A stretch of DNA of 13,813 bases from Hepatocystis sp. ex Piliocolobus tephrosceles (GCA_902459845.2 CABPSV020000548.1:1-13813), one strand, 5' to 3'. Positions 1-8,758 are shown, counted from the first letter of the stretch. The notes: a model not told the origin generated them from the letters alone. A program made the numbers and translations.

Positions 1-1916
1 AAGTGACAGAAGTGGGAGAAGCAGCGGAAGTGACAGAAGTGGGAGAAGCAGCGGAAGTGACAGAAGTGGGAGAAGCAGCGGAAGTGACAGAAGTGGGAGA
101 AGCAGCGGAAGTGACAGAAGTGGGAGAAGCAGCGGAAGTGACAGAAGTGGGAGAAGCAGCGGAAGTGACAGAAGTGGGAGAAGCAGCGGAAGTGACAGAA
201 GTGGGAGAAGCAGCGGAAGTGACAGAAGTGCGAGAAGCAGCGGAAGTGACAAAAGTGGGAGAAGCAGCGGAAGTGACAGAAGTGGGAGAAGTAGCGGAAG
301 TGACAGAAGTGGGAGAAGTAGCGGAAGTGGGAGAAAAAAATAAAGAAACAAAACAAACGTGTATAAGTGAAGCTAAAACAAATATGGTACTGCCAAATGA
401 GAGTTACCGTCTTTTAAAAAATAGTTATGAGCATTTAAATAATGATTACACACGTGGATATGACCAACACACTTGCTACTTTAAAAACGAGAAAATAATT
501 AATTTAATAAACAACATGAATGAAAAAGAAAATAAACAATTAACAACGTCTGGAGATGTTTATTTAAATAAAAAGGAGCTACAAAAAAGTAAGATAAATG
601 TAATAGAAGATTATGACCATCCTTTGAATAATAGTGATATAATTATGTCAAACTTATGTTCTAATGGTAAATTATTTACTTCCCCTGATATAAATACGAC
701 ACAAGTAGAAATGTCTATATATTTCAAAATATATAAATCTATACTTATGAAAAATGTTACGCGATTAAGTGTATACTTGGAAAATAAATTATTAAAAACG
801 ATTTTTATTACTGAATATCCGCAAACTTTTCCGATTATTATACAACCGAAAACAAAAATAACAAATGAAAAAAAATTCATTAAAATACAAAATAAATTAC
901 TTCATATTAAAGATAATAATTTATTATATTTTGTTTTTTTTAACAATGGTAAAGAAATTGGGTTTTCTTATGTTAGTATTAAAGATTTATTAAAATTAGG
1001 AGTAGAAGGTGGAATGTTTATGATAGTACATGATTATAATAAAGAAGATATATTGAATAAAAAAAAAAATAAAGATGTTGTATTACCATCACAAATTATA
1101 CCATATAATAATCAAGATATTGACATTTTAAAGTCAAAAATATTTATGAACTATAAAATATCTGCTCCAAAGTTTTTAATAAATTCAATTTTACTCTGTG
1201 ATATTATAACACCTAAACAAAAGGTCAAACGATTGGAAGATATGATAAGACAATTGTATAGTTTTATTCATGAATTTGGTTACTCTAAAATAAATATAAA
1301 TGATAAAAATATAAATGTAAAAACAAGATTGAAATATTATAGTAATAATAATAAAAGTATAAACCATAAGTTTAATACAAATAGCCATAATAGTTTTAGT
1401 ATAAATAAAAATATGAAAACAAATATACGATTTAAAAAAAATGAAAGTAAAAAAAAAAACAACAAGAACATTAGTTTGTGTACAAATGAGATAAAGAATG
1501 AGTTAAATATAGTGTTTGATGAATCAGAAAAAGAAGAAAATGTAGGAGATAAAGTTGACGTGGAATTGGATGAACAAATAGATGAAAAAATGTATGAAAA
1601 AATGGATGAAAATATGGATGAAAAAATGGATGAAAATATGGATGAACACATAGATCAAAAAATGTATGAAAAAATATATGAAAAAATGGATGAAAATATG
1701 GATGAAAATATGGATGAACACATAGATCAAAAAATGGATGCAAAAGTAGATGAAAACATAGATGTACATATATATGAGCTGGTACATGAAAAAATAGAAA
1801 AAAGTTGTAATAACTTATCTGAAAGAAAAAAACTGATAATACATCACAATGATACTCATTACGATGATGGTAGCAATTATGATTATATCAATGATGAAAA
1901 TAACATAAATAAATAA
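1..1916 (+). CDS. Large repeat-containing Plasmodium protein, 5'-partial (C-terminal ~637 residues)
   Basis: I do not recognise this protein. The frame is open from the left edge (first full codon at base 3) to TAA at 1914-1916, so the true start lies upstream. In the visible part, residues 2-109 are twelve copies of a nine-residue unit, TEVGEAAEV, the last few diverged. Residues 110-235 are hydrophilic. About 237-395 is the only globular-looking part: alternating hydrophobic segments, a KEIGFSYVSIKDLL-type turn and an aromatic strand near the end, weakly like a C2 beta-sandwich (inference only). A Lys/Asn-rich linker follows (about 430-515). About 519-600 is a tandem of DEKM/DENM/DEHI-like tetrapeptides, and the tail is Asp/Asn-rich. 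No membrane segment, signal peptide or PEXEL-like motif is visible in this part. It converges on the 3691-6996 gene. Reality of the gene is nearly certain; the domain call is weak. Confidence 0.87.
   Translation, partial: VTEVGEAAEVTEVGEAAEVTEVGEAAEVTEVGEAAEVTEVGEAAEVTEVGEAAEVTEVGEAAEVTEVGEAAEVTEVREAAEVTKVGEAAEVTEVGEVAEVTEVGEVAEVGEKNKETKQTCISEAKTNMVLPNESYRLLKNSYEHLNNDYTRGYDQHTCYFKNEKIINLINNMNEKENKQLTTSGDVYLNKKELQKSKINVIEDYDHPLNNSDIIMSNLCSNGKLFTSPDINTTQVEMSIYFKIYKSILMKNVTRLSVYLENKLLKTIFITEYPQTFPIIIQPKTKITNEKKFIKIQNKLLHIKDNNLLYFVFFNNGKEIGFSYVSIKDLLKLGVEGGMFMIVHDYNKEDILNKKKNKDVVLPSQIIPYNNQDIDILKSKIFMNYKISAPKFLINSILLCDIITPKQKVKRLEDMIRQLYSFIHEFGYSKININDKNINVKTRLKYYSNNNKSINHKFNTNSHNSFSINKNMKTNIRFKKNESKKKNNKNISLCTNEIKNELNIVFDESEKEENVGDKVDVELDEQIDEKMYEKMDENMDEKMDENMDEHIDQKMYEKIYEKMDENMDENMDEHIDQKMDAKVDENIDVHIYELVHEKIEKSCNNLSERKKLIIHHNDTHYDDGSNYDYINDENNINK
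3..332 (+). repeat. 27-bp G+C-rich coding minisatellite (TEVGEAAEV, 12 visible copies)
   Basis: Twelve in-frame 27-bp units run from the left edge to about 330 and must continue upstream. The first eight visible units are essentially identical. The last four carry substitutions (G to R, E to K, A to V). The unit is about 55% G+C and purine-rich on the coding strand, whereas flanking DNA is around 20-25% G+C. Near-identity at the left and decay at the 3' edge fit recent copy-number expansion. Confidence 0.95.
1558..1800 (+). repeat. 12-bp coding repeat (DEKM/DENM tetrapeptides)
   Basis: Imperfect 12-bp units based on atggatgaaaat encode Met-Asp-Glu-Asn/Lys tetrapeptides, with variants DEHI, DQKM and YEKM. 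A longer block (MDEHIDQKM and neighbours) is itself duplicated at about 1645-1690 and 1710-1740, which suggests unequal exchange. The encoded stretch is acidic and probably helical. Confidence 0.9.
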
Positions 1917-2300
1917 CTATGATTTAGCTACATTTGAGCCCACTAATAATGATATAAAACAAAAAACATAAAATGTATGTTTAAACAGTAATTGTAAAAT
2001 CGAAAAAATAATATAAGAACATAAGACACGGTCATTTATATTAATAATATAACTACTTCTCTTTCACTAACACTAGTACTAATACGACATATAACAATAA
2101 AAATAATATTGGGCACATATTTAATTATAAAACATAAGGTATAAAAAAAAAATTGTGATTTTTAGTTAAAGCTAAATAATATAAAACATAATGAAAGTAA
2201 AAAAAAAAAAAAAAAAATCAAGGATATTACTACTGAACTTATATAATAGTGCAATAAAATCTTAAAAAATAAAACAGTTGGATAGTAATTATTTTATTAA

Positions 2301-2399
2301 AAGTGGAATAGGGATACTAATAGAAACCGTGATGATAACGACAATTTTTACGAGAGTGATAATGAAAACCAGTGTGACAATGATTATACATTTCCTTAA
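2301..2399 (+). pseudogene. Coding-like Asp/Asn-rich open stretch, possible decayed or unannotated exon
   Basis: A 32-codon stretch with no ATG is open between TAA at 2298-2300 and TAA at 2397-2399, in the same frame as the gene ending at 1916. It encodes residues such as RDDNDNFYESDNENQCDNDY, with composition typical of Plasmodium coding sequence. Candidate acceptor AGs lie at 2308-2309 and 2322-2323. Directly beyond it, still in frame but after stops, 2442-2480 reads as YVAYSNKYPFDVW and then meets GTAAGT, a good donor sequence. It could be a remnant of a longer C-terminus, an exon of an unseen transcript, or chance; open stretches of this length are expected in such DNA. Confidence 0.22.
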
Positions 2400-2483
2400 A
2401 CAAAAATGTCAAATTATGATACAAAAATAATGCTATAGTAGTATGTAGCATATTCTAACAAATACCCATTTGACGTGTGGTAA

Positions 2484-2484
<1 letters not shown>

Positions 2485-2528
<44 letters not shown>
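2485..2528. repeat. (TA)22 microsatellite
   Basis: Forty-four bases of uninterrupted TA dinucleotide directly follow a GTAAG sequence. Such tracts are common in Plasmodium intergenic DNA and introns, and vary in length. Confidence 0.97.
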
Positions 2529-2529
<1 letters not shown>

Positions 2530-2729
2530 TTATTTCCGTATGTATATACGTATGTATGTGTACCAGAAATAAGTGTTCAACAGAATGTTAAATTTATATC
2601 ATTTTAAAACATAAATATGTAACCATGTTAAGTGTAATATATATTACGTATGTGTACAACTTGTTGATGATCATGTTAATTGTTCCCTTTTTACAACTAC
2701 ACACAATTTGTTATATATACAACAGAAAA

Positions 2730-2741
<12 letters not shown>

Positions 2742-2774
<33 letters not shown>
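2742..2774. repeat. (AT)n microsatellite
   Basis: An uninterrupted AT run of about 33 bases, preceded by a shorter TA run (2731-2740) and a single C. It is followed 11 bases later by a 20-nt poly(A). Confidence 0.95.
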
Positions 2775-2775
<1 letters not shown>

Positions 2776-3344
2776 CGAGTAAAGAAAAAAAAAAAAAAAA
2801 AAAAATGGCGCTCCCACTAAACGTTCTATTTTTATATTAATACGTAAAAATAAGAAAAGTAAACAAAGTGAATTATTTTTTCATTCAGTAATTAAATTTT
2901 CAAAGTATTATAGTTCTATAAATATGTCAATATTAAATCAGAAGTTGTATAAATATTACTTAAAAGAAAAAAAAAAAAAAAATATATATATTGTTATTAT
3001 ATATATTATTATGGTTTCATATTAGGAAATAGTTTTCATATATTATGGTTTTATTAATAATATAATATTATATATGTGTCTATATTTGTATATACCCTTG
3101 TATGCATAAACAATTTGTAATTATTTATATAAAAAATAAAACAAATAAAAAAACTTTTCTTAATATAACTAACAAGCATGATCAGTTAAGTCATATGGAA
3201 GTGAGCAATGGGTGCAATAATTTTTAAAATTAAAATTTATTATGAAAGTAAAATATTATATGATTATGCTAACTAACAAATATTTAGTATATATATATGT
3301 GTATGTATGTATGTGTAAGAAATCGAGAGAATGTGAGCTTTTAC

Positions 3345-3362
3345 GTGTACATATATGTACAC
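3345..3362. promoter_or_regulatory. 18-bp perfect palindrome with two GTAC cores
   Basis: GTGTACATATATGTACAC is its own reverse complement. Each arm carries GTAC, the core recognised by the ApiAP2 factor AP2-G (known for the family; use here is inferred). It sits between two convergent genes, about 345 bp beyond the stop of the 3691-6996 gene, so a promoter role would need an unseen transcript. A cruciform or chance AT-rich palindrome is also possible. Confidence 0.3.
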
Positions 3363-3690
3363 ATAATAATGTAAAAAATGTTAATTTTTAAACGAATATT
3401 TGATCAACGAATACTATTTTTTTTTTTTTTTTTAATTGTTAAAATTACTATAATTTGTGAAACAAATGCACTTCTTTTTTTATGAAGTATTTTTATTCAA
3501 CCTTGTAGTGTAAAAAACAAAAACACACAGCAAAAAAAAAAAAAAATATATATATATATGTATAAACTGTTATTAATATTATAGTTATAACATTATGCTT
3601 ATAACTGTATTAACAATTATGCTTTTAAATCATTTTAATATGAAGTCAATTTGATTTTTATTTTTTGTACTGATTTATTTTATTTATTTT

Positions 3691-6600
3691 TTATATACTA
3701 CCATCTGTATGTTTTTCGCTATATTCTTCACTTTTTTCATCACTTTCTTCTTCACTTTCTTCTTCACTTTCTTCTTCACTTTGGTCTTCACTTTGTTCTT
3801 CACTTTCTTCTTCACTTTGTTCTTCACTTTGTTCTTCACTTTCTTCTATGATGTCTTCTTTAATGCTATTTTCATTTTCACTTTCTCCTAAACTTTTTTT
3901 TTGCTCTTTCAAAATTGCAACCACATTTTCTTCGCTCAAACTACACTCACTTGATTTTGAATGCATTTGTCTTTCCTTCATATTTTTTATTAATATATTT
4001 TTTTTTTGATTAAAATTATTTAATAAATCTTCATAACCCACATCTACTGTTTTTTCGTTTGAGGTATTATCATAATGCACATTTTGTTCGTATGTAGAGG
4101 TACATGAATTTTCATACTTTTTATTAGTATTTTGTTCTAAGTTATTTTCGAAATTAATTATATTTTTTTTCAGATAGACTGAATCAGCATTAGGGTTCAA
4201 ATTAGGGTTCAAATTAGGGTTCAAATTAGGGTTCAAATTAGGATTCAGACTAGGGTTCAAATTAGGGTTCAAATTAGAGTTCAAATTAGGGTTCAAATTA
4301 GGGTTCAAATTAGGGTTCAAATTAGAGTTCAAATTAGGATTCAGACTAGGGTTCAAATTAGGGTTCAAATTAGGGTTCAGACTAGGGTTCAAATTTGTGT
4401 ATACGTTTGGGCCTGATGTTTTGTCGTACGTGTTAACTATTTGTTCAGTACACTCTAAGTCATTTTTCACCTGACCATTAGATATAATGTTACTAAAATT
4501 AACAAACGAATTTTCGTCAACAAAATAAGATGAATATAAATGATAATTTAATAACTCATAGCATAAATTAGTTAAAAATGTATTATCACATTTGAACGTA
4601 AATGACCAACCACTAATTAATAATGTTTTTTTCTTTTCTTTCATTTGTATTTCTATCGTATCATTATTTTGTTTATTCAACTGACAAAATTGAGTAGAAT
4701 CAGGATTATTTTCTTTTTTACTGTTTGTGTTATTTTCGTCTTTTTGTTGTTGTTTATCTGTACATTCTAATAACTCTTCTTTTTTATTTTGAGATTTATT
4801 TATGTTATCGTTGTCTTTCTTATAATCATTGTTCATATTATTCTGTTTGTTAATGTCAGACTGATGATCATCAATTCGTTCCTCACTAGTAGCATCATTT
4901 TTAACAGCCTCTTTGTTTATGTTTGCTTTTTTATCATTGAGAATAGTAGATGATACTGTTTTATCCTCATTTTCCTGTTGTGTACTATTTGGGCTAACGT
5001 AAGAGTTACCATTTTGTGCCCCATTTGGTTCACTTTCTGGATAATTATTGTGGAGTTCATTTTGTTTTCCACTTTTTTTAGTATTATCATTTTTATTTTT
5101 TAAAATTTTAAATTCTATATCTTCCATATAGTAAGACCACTGTGGCGTTACATCCTCAGCATCCGCAAAAAAATGAACAAACTTATCCCATGTTATAACA
5201 AATATCCCTTCCATGTATTTATTAAAAAAACCTACACTCGTAAAGTATCCTTTAATGTGGGCACAAAATAAGCATAAGATTGATTTTATATTAATTTCGT
5301 TATTATAAAATATAACAAAATTGTTAATAATGTTTAATGAGTTGTTTAAGTTAGGTATGTTTGTATTATACTCATTAAAAGAAAAGGGAGTAACCGTTTT
5401 TATTATGTCATCCACATTAATCATAGATATATTATGTAAATTATCAAAATGTGATGGATTTATATTTTTTTCTTGTAATATAAAATCATATAATATATTT
5501 ATATTATTCAAATACAAATTTAAAAACCCTTTATATAAATGTATATAAGATGATAATATATCTTTAATGGTATTTTTTTTCCATTCTATTAATTGAAAAA
5601 AAAATTTAACACAAGTGTAGATAGTGTCTAAATATTCATTTTGTATTTTTAATAAATCTTTAACATTTTTTAAATATTTTCTTTGGCACAACCAGGAACA
5701 TTTTATTTTTTTTGAATCTTTTATTCCATTTGATCTAATTCGTTCTGAGTTTGAATAACTATTTTCAAAATGTTTCCAATATAATTTACTAAGATCGAAT
5801 TGCTTAAATAAATCACATTTCTTTTTTTTTATTTTTTCTATTAAATTTTCTTGCTCTTTTAAATAGCTTTCTTTTAATATATTTAACATTCCTTGATATA
5901 TTTTAGTATCAACAAAATTGCTATTTTCTTTCATAGTATACATCAATTTTTTATAATTTATATAGCCATATTCTATCCAATCTTGTATTATATTATGATT
6001 TAAAATACACATGTTCGAATTTATGTCCAAAACGTTATCTGCAATGTTATGTATTTTACTAACATTCTTATTCATGCTATTGTTTTTTAAAAATGTAGTA
6101 TTATTTATATATTCCCTAATACTCATTTCGTTGGTATTGTTACTATTCATAACATCAGCACTGTTTCTTACGCTTGTTTCATGTAGTAGGTTGTTACAAG
6201 ATGTAGAATCATCATTTACTTCGGACATGTAATCTTGTTCTCGCCTTTGATCATATTCGTCATCTATTGATTCTTTATAGCCCATCATCCCCTCTTCCTG
6301 AGTAATCTCATTATTAACTGAAAATCTTCCAAACATTACCGATTTAGTGGGAACCATTGTTTTTTTGTTATTTCTCGAGTCTATAATTTCACTCTTACAT
6401 TTAATAACATTATTTTCATTTGTATTCGTATTATTTGTACATAGTTGACTACTTGTTTGTTCATCATTGTTTAAATGTACGAAGTTATGAGTTAGATTAT
6501 TTATTTTTCCAGTTCCTGATAATGAGGTTTTATAATAAGTTGTATCATTTTTTGTAATTTCTTTAAAAAGTTTTGTCAAATGATTTATATTATCATTTCC

Positions 6601-6996
6601 ATTTTTTAACTCTTTTAACATTTGCTTAATTAGTCTTTCAAGAAAATTTATGAAATTATTAGTACAATTCTCTCTACTTTTATGGTATTTCGTCATTTCT
6701 ATAAAATAGTATTTTTTATAAGAATCAAATAATACTTTTTTTTTTTCTATTATATCCATATTATCAACCATTGTGTTACATTCTTCGCTGATTCTTTTTA
6801 AAATATTTATTTCGGTATTACTATCTGCACCAATATTCTCATCATTTTGTTCAGCTTTTTTTTCATTCACAGATGACGTGTTAAAATATGAAAATCCTTT
6901 TGCACCAGAATTTACAAAACTAGCATAGGTCCCTTTAAGATCATTTACCCAGCCTTTCTTTGAGTTAATGTTTTCAGTATTATCGTTATTTTGCAT
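3691..6996 (-). CDS. 1101-residue protein with BAR-like helical region and split PH-like domain
   Basis: The frame is intact from ATG at 6996 to TAA at 3693-3691. The first in-frame ATG is 6996: codons above it run to an in-frame stop at 7035-7033 with no other ATG. Residues about 65-135 and 336-508 are long, charged, predicted helices resembling BAR/F-BAR-type coiled-coil regions, separated by an Asn-rich linker. At about 578-632 the order [16 protein letters not shown] and an aromatic strand resembles the first half of a PH domain. After about 150 Asn/Lys/Glu-rich residues, [17 protein letters not shown] plus a helix (about 785-822) would complete it. NPNL repeats (about 868-936) and an acidic SEE/SEEQ tail (about 1049-1101) follow. 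BAR plus PH proteins bind and bend phosphoinositide membranes; a membrane-trafficking role is inference. No signal peptide or TM segment is seen. I do not recognise a named orthologue. Confidence 0.9.
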   Translation of the reverse strand: MQNNDNTENINSKKGWVNDLKGTYASFVNSGAKGFSYFNTSSVNEKKAEQNDENIGADSNTEINILKRISEECNTMVDNMDIIEKKKVLFDSYKKYYFIEMTKYHKSRENCTNNFINFLERLIKQMLKELKNGNDNINHLTKLFKEITKNDTTYYKTSLSGTGKINNLTHNFVHLNNDEQTSSQLCTNNTNTNENNVIKCKSEIIDSRNNKKTMVPTKSVMFGRFSVNNEITQEEGMMGYKESIDDEYDQRREQDYMSEVNDDSTSCNNLLHETSVRNSADVMNSNNTNEMSIREYINNTTFLKNNSMNKNVSKIHNIADNVLDINSNMCILNHNIIQDWIEYGYINYKKLMYTMKENSNFVDTKIYQGMLNILKESYLKEQENLIEKIKKKKCDLFKQFDLSKLYWKHFENSYSNSERIRSNGIKDSKKIKCSWLCQRKYLKNVKDLLKIQNEYLDTIYTCVKFFFQLIEWKKNTIKDILSSYIHLYKGFLNLYLNNINILYDFILQEKNINPSHFDNLHNISMINVDDIIKTVTPFSFNEYNTNIPNLNNSLNIINNFVIFYNNEINIKSILCLFCAHIKGYFTSVGFFNKYMEGIFVITWDKFVHFFADAEDVTPQWSYYMEDIEFKILKNKNDNTKKSGKQNELHNNYPESEPNGAQNGNSYVSPNSTQQENEDKTVSSTILNDKKANINKEAVKNDATSEERIDDHQSDINKQNNMNNDYKKDNDNINKSQNKKEELLECTDKQQQKDENNTNSKKENNPDSTQFCQLNKQNNDTIEIQMKEKKKTLLISGWSFTFKCDNTFLTNLCYELLNYHLYSSYFVDENSFVNFSNIISNGQVKNDLECTEQIVNTYDKTSGPNVYTNLNPSLNPNLNPNLNPSLNPNLNSNLNPNLNPNLNPNLNSNLNPNLNPSLNPNLNPNLNPNLNPNLNPNADSVYLKKNIINFENNLEQNTNKKYENSCTSTYEQNVHYDNTSNEKTVDVGYEDLLNNFNQKKNILIKNMKERQMHSKSSECSLSEENVVAILKEQKKSLGESENENSIKEDIIEESEEQSEEQSEEESEEQSEDQSEEESEEESEEESDEKSEEYSEKHTDGSI
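3711..3850 (-). repeat. 12-bp coding repeat, acidic SEEE/SEEQ tail
   Basis: Units close to ttcttcactttc on the plus strand encode Ser-Glu-Glu-Glu/Gln tetrapeptides in the last ~50 residues of the minus-strand gene. Variants include SEDQ, SDEK and SEYS. The strand bias is extreme: the plus strand is almost all pyrimidine. Confidence 0.93.
4191..4397 (-). repeat. 12-bp coding repeat NPNL/NPSL, 17 units, telomere-heptamer-like
   Basis: Seventeen 12-bp units of the form gggttcaaatta (plus strand) encode NPNL, with NPSL and NSNL variants, inside the BAR/PH-like protein. Thirteen units contain the exact heptamer GGGTTCA; the other four have GAGTTCA or GGATTCA. GGGTTYA is the Plasmodium telomere repeat, here spaced at 12 bp rather than 7. 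The encoded Asn-Pro motif resembles surface-antigen repeats such as the circumsporozoite NANP, but this protein shows no secretory signal. Confidence 0.93.
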
Positions 6997-7367
6997 AATA
7001 AGCAATGGAAATGTATATAAATATATATGTATTTACAAAAAAAAAAAAAAAAAAAAAAAGAAAAAAAAAAGAGGGGATAGGGTAAGACACAACATAAAAG
7101 GAGTATTAGAAATGTTCAGCATATGCATACATACGCACATACATAAATATATGTATAAGCTACTAAAATTTAGACAAATATGTTTATTATATATAACACA
7201 TGCTAAAATAAAAAATAATATATCAGTAATTAATAAACAAAATGATCATACATTGTTTTGCTATTACAAGTATTAATGTGTAACTGCTAATGTTAAAAAA
7301 AAAAATGAAAAATTATTAGTTATATATAATCTCAAAAAATAATAAAAAACTGGAAAAGTCAGTTGTT
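6997..7367. promoter_or_regulatory. Divergent intergenic region, probable bidirectional promoter
   Basis: These 371 bases separate the ATG of the minus-strand PH-like gene (6996) from the ATG of the candidate plus-strand small gene (7368). They hold a 23-nt poly(A) at 7037-7059, another A run up to 7070, then GAGGGGATAGGG, an unusually G-rich patch for this DNA. No ORF of interest is visible. Both 5' UTRs and promoters would have to lie here if both genes are real. No specific factor-binding site is convincing. Confidence 0.45.
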
Positions 7368-7584
7368 ATGTTTTCACGAAGACAACTTCTACACTTCAAC
7401 CAAAAAATACACACTTTAAAGGTAAGTAATGAAAGAATAAAACAAAGAAGCGATGCAATAAACCAATATCATTTTTTTTATGTAACAATATATATGTATA
7501 TGTATGCATCACATACATACATTACATAAACGCATACATATACACATATAGTATTAGCTACAAAATAATAAATTAAAAAAATAA

Positions 7585-7623
<39 letters not shown>

Positions 7624-7814
7624 AGCAATATTCGTTTTCCTATAAGAAACAATAAGAAATCATAAATAAAATAATGTGCTTTTAGGAAATTGTAAAATTT
7701 ATATTTTTATGGATGCTATTCTCTATTGTAAATATTATTTTGTGTATTACTGTTATTCTTTGGTTTTTAATGCTTAATAAAAGTAAACAACAAAAAAAAA
7801 AAAAAAAAAAATAA
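7368..7814 (+). CDS. Candidate two-exon gene, 60-residue single-pass membrane protein
   Basis: Proposed exons are 7368-7421 and 7686-7814. Exon 1 starts at ATG after in-frame stops and ends AAG|GTAAGT, a consensus donor. Exon 2 follows a TTTTAG acceptor. The join is phase 0 and reads to TAA at 7812-7814. The intron is 264 nt with a long (AT)n tract. Exon 1 is about 31% G+C, well above flanking DNA. The first 18 residues (MFSRRQLLHFNQKIHTLK) have Arg/Lys/His and no acidic residue, like a mitochondrial presequence. Residues about 21-48 form one strongly hydrophobic helix, followed by a Lys/Gln tail of six lysines encoded by a poly(A) run. A small respiratory-complex or import subunit is conceivable. 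I know no named homologue, and chance assembly of short exons in this DNA is possible. Confidence 0.45.
7422..7685 (+). other. Proposed intron of the 7368-7814 gene
   Basis: GT-AG intron with GTAAGT at the 5' end and TGCTTTTAG at the 3' end. It contains in-frame stops and an uninterrupted AT tract at 7593-7620. Its A+T content exceeds that of both proposed exons. Confidence 0.43.
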
Positions 7815-8093
7815 GTTTGTTTATATTATCGCAAAAACGAATACTTATAAAAAAATATATATATGTAATAAAATAAAAAAAAATCGATAATAAAAAAAAA
7901 AAGAGAAAGTATATGTTATGGAAAATATGCTAATAGTTTTGTGAAAACAATGTTGGAACTATAGATACATATATACATGTATGTATGTATGTATGTAAAT
8001 ATATATATATATATATATTTTTTTTTTGTGCAATTTAAGTATCTACAATAAAAAAAAAAAAAAAAAAAAAAAAAGTGACATACAGGAAACAAA

Positions 8094-8201
8094 CACAAAG
8101 GAAAAGCACAAAAGGAAAAGCACAAAAGGAAAAACACAAAAGGTAAAACACAAAAGGAAAAACACAAAAGGTAAAACACAAAAGGAAAAACACAAAAGGA
8201 A
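8094..8201. repeat. 14-bp A/G-rich minisatellite, 8 units
   Basis: About eight head-to-tail copies of cacaaaaggaaaaa and close variants (ggtaaaa alternating with ggaaaaa). They follow a 24-nt poly(A) and decay at 8200-8225 into related sequence. The plus strand is nearly free of T. Fourteen bases is not a multiple of three, so a coding origin is unlikely. Confidence 0.92.
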
Positions 8202-8626
8202 CAGAGAAGGGACACAAAAAGAAAGCAAAAATAAAAAAAACAATAATCTCGTGTTAAAAAAAGTAATGCATGGTCTTTTAGTAATACATGTTCTGTTAGC
8301 AATTATCTGAAAGACTGTTCTTGTTTTTTTTTTTTTTTTTAATATATATACCTATCATTAGTTTATATTTAAAAATATCGTTTAATATTGAGCATTTTAT
8401 TATTACTATTGATACTTTGCTTTTTTTTTGTAAGCTTTCGTGAATTCAAGATTTTTCTTTTTTTTTTGTTGAGTCACATTGTATAATATGTTGTAAATAT
8501 GAAAAAATGATTAAACATCTAGAACAAAAAAAAAAAAAAAAAAAAGTAATTACAAAAAAGTGATTAAAAAAAACTGCTAAAATGGATTGTATATATAATC
8601 AAACATAGATACATATCTGCGTGTAC

Positions 8627-8758
8627 ATGATACATTTGTATCTCTTACAATTATTTGAAAATAAAAAAAAAATAAATTGGGCCATGAAAATAATGTGCCC
8701 TGTTTTTTTAAAAACTTATAACTATGTGTATAAATATCAAAATCTTACATTTTCTTAA
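8627..8758 (+). CDS. Weak candidate small ORF, 43 residues
   Basis: ATG at 8627 reads to TAA at 8756-8758. The frame is open for about 50 codons in total, from a TAG near 8605. Its composition is less biased than its surroundings, including Trp, Cys and Pro (INWAMKIMCPVFLKTYNYVY). No intron is required. There is no family resemblance, signal peptide or clear membrane segment. Open frames of this length are expected by chance in several places in DNA this A+T-rich, so this is an entry to test, not a confident gene. Confidence 0.15.
   Translation: MIHLYLLQLFENKKKINWAMKIMCPVFLKTYNYVYKYQNLTFS

Larger units (their letters stand above)
1917..3690. other. Convergent intergenic region, 1.8 kb
   Basis: No gene I can support. 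The region lies between the 3' ends of two convergent genes and should hold both 3' UTRs. It contains poly(A) runs (near 2203, 2784, 2965, 3532), a T run near 3417 and two long (TA)n tracts. There is an 18-bp palindrome at 3345-3362. Short Asp/Asn-rich open stretches occur between 1915 and 2480 and are described among the findings. Confidence 0.7.

Noticed and set aside
1337..1787. Minus-strand frames opposite the DENM repeat
   Set aside because: Antisense shadows (Phe/His/Ile/Ser-rich) of the real plus-strand gene.
2329..2460. Minus-strand 43-codon His-rich frame
   Set aside because: Looks like the antisense of the Asp/Asn-rich plus-strand stretch, whose composition is more typical of Plasmodium coding DNA.
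4191..4397. True interstitial telomere or subtelomere
   Set aside because: The heptamers are spaced at 12 bp, lie within an intact reading frame, and no neighbouring subtelomeric gene family is visible.
6997..7005. Start of the PH-like gene three codons earlier at 7005
   Set aside because: The codon at 7005-7003 is TTG, not ATG. Nuclear Plasmodium genes start at ATG, and the first one is at 6996.
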